Shown here: positions 63,801 through 64,000 of the stretch, in pieces
Layout: each line of letters opens with the position of its first letter
Position numbering within the stretch: position 1 is the stretch's first letter
The notes under the pieces: model-generated
Seen by the model: the letters and a program-made list of their open reading frames with translations, nothing else
Database searches by the model: none
Told to the model about the DNA's origin: nothing
Made by a program: the position numbers and the translations under genes
Source of the DNA: Halichondria panicea
Taxonomy: Eukaryota; Porifera; Demospongiae; Suberitida; Halichondriidae
Assembly (NCBI RefSeq): GCF_963675165.1
Contig: NC_087390.1
Coordinates: forward strand, 3,114,001 to 3,178,000
Length of the DNA: 64,000 bases
Direction of reading: 5' to 3'

Positions 63801-64000
63801 GTGTACAAACTTTAGGCCGCCTTCGATCCCATTGCATCTTAATGTAGTGTTATTCTTGCCAACAAATGTGATATTGGTGAGATTGCTCAAAATAATTGGC
63901 TTGGAAATATCAATATCTCCTGAGCAGAAACGAATTATTGTGTCATTTCCAATCTTCTCCGTATCAAAAGTAATATCACACTCTTTTTGATGACCGTTCG
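60884..64000 (-). pseudogene. Beta-helix membrane protein, heavily broken copy (unit C start)
   Basis: Homologous to 40853-44000 and to the intact gene at 19368, running off the right edge before its start codon. It shares the five-base insertion of unit B (about 60934-60939) and adds at least six more indels: four extra bases near 61393, single-base losses near 62625 and 62832, a loss of about 10 bases near 63199, about 20 near 63410, and seven near 63541. The CGA codon that is TGA in unit B is still CGA here. No long frame survives. The cluster of small deletions toward the edge may be real decay or poor consensus. Confidence 0.85.
60884..64000. repeat. Tandem segmental duplication, unit C (start, cut by window)
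   Basis: A third repeat begins after an identical SLC38-like/beta-helix junction. Only the first 3.1 kb are inside the window. Confidence 0.85.

Overview
The window looks like nuclear DNA of an early-branching animal, most likely a demosponge (Amphimedon-like; a judgement from remembered family resemblance, not a search). The evidence is AT-rich DNA with GT-AG introns, long ankyrin-repeat proteins, expanded families of beta-helix plus multi-membrane-span surface proteins, lineage-specific POT/PTR transporters and many small inverted-repeat elements. Nothing looks prokaryotic.

Layout. 1-4025: the 3' part of an ankyrin-repeat gene (+). 5237-9137: a beta-helix membrane protein gene (-) with one frameshift. 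9138-14791: gene-poor DNA full of inverted-repeat elements (a hAT-like MITE, several MITEs sharing an end motif, a large foldback structure, a Tigger/pogo transposase remnant). 14792-16324: the first POT-type transporter (class f). 16325-19367: non-coding DNA with a TIR element that carries a piece of 18S rRNA, another MITE, and a broken class c POT copy. 19368-23210: an intact 1280-residue beta-helix membrane protein (-).

From about 19949 to the right edge the window is a head-to-tail segmental duplication with a unit of about 20-21 kb: unit A 19949-40852, unit B 40853-60883, and the start of unit C 60884-64000. Each complete unit runs: beta-helix gene (-), 75-bp minisatellite, POT class a (broken in both units), POT b, POT c (-), POT d, POT e, then the 3' half of a multi-exon SLC38/Aa_trans-like amino-acid transporter (-). 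Both unit junctions (40852/40853 and 60883/60884) join the interior of the SLC38-like gene to the interior of the beta-helix gene. This is what tandem duplication of a segment with one end inside each gene would give. As a result only the leftmost beta-helix gene keeps its C-terminus, and both SLC38-like copies in the window lack their 5' half. An intact SLC38-like gene is predicted to the right of the window.

Divergence between units is uneven. POT c, d and e proteins of units A and B differ by about 0, 2 and 4 residues, whereas POT b differs by about two dozen and POT a carries independent disabling changes. This suggests gene conversion or repeated unequal exchange, though a partly false tandem assembly cannot be excluded from sequence alone. 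The transporter genes appear intronless, share three highly conserved cytosolic blocks, lack the acidic residues of the usual POT ExxER proton-coupling motif, and several share an upstream element about 80-130 bp before the start codon.
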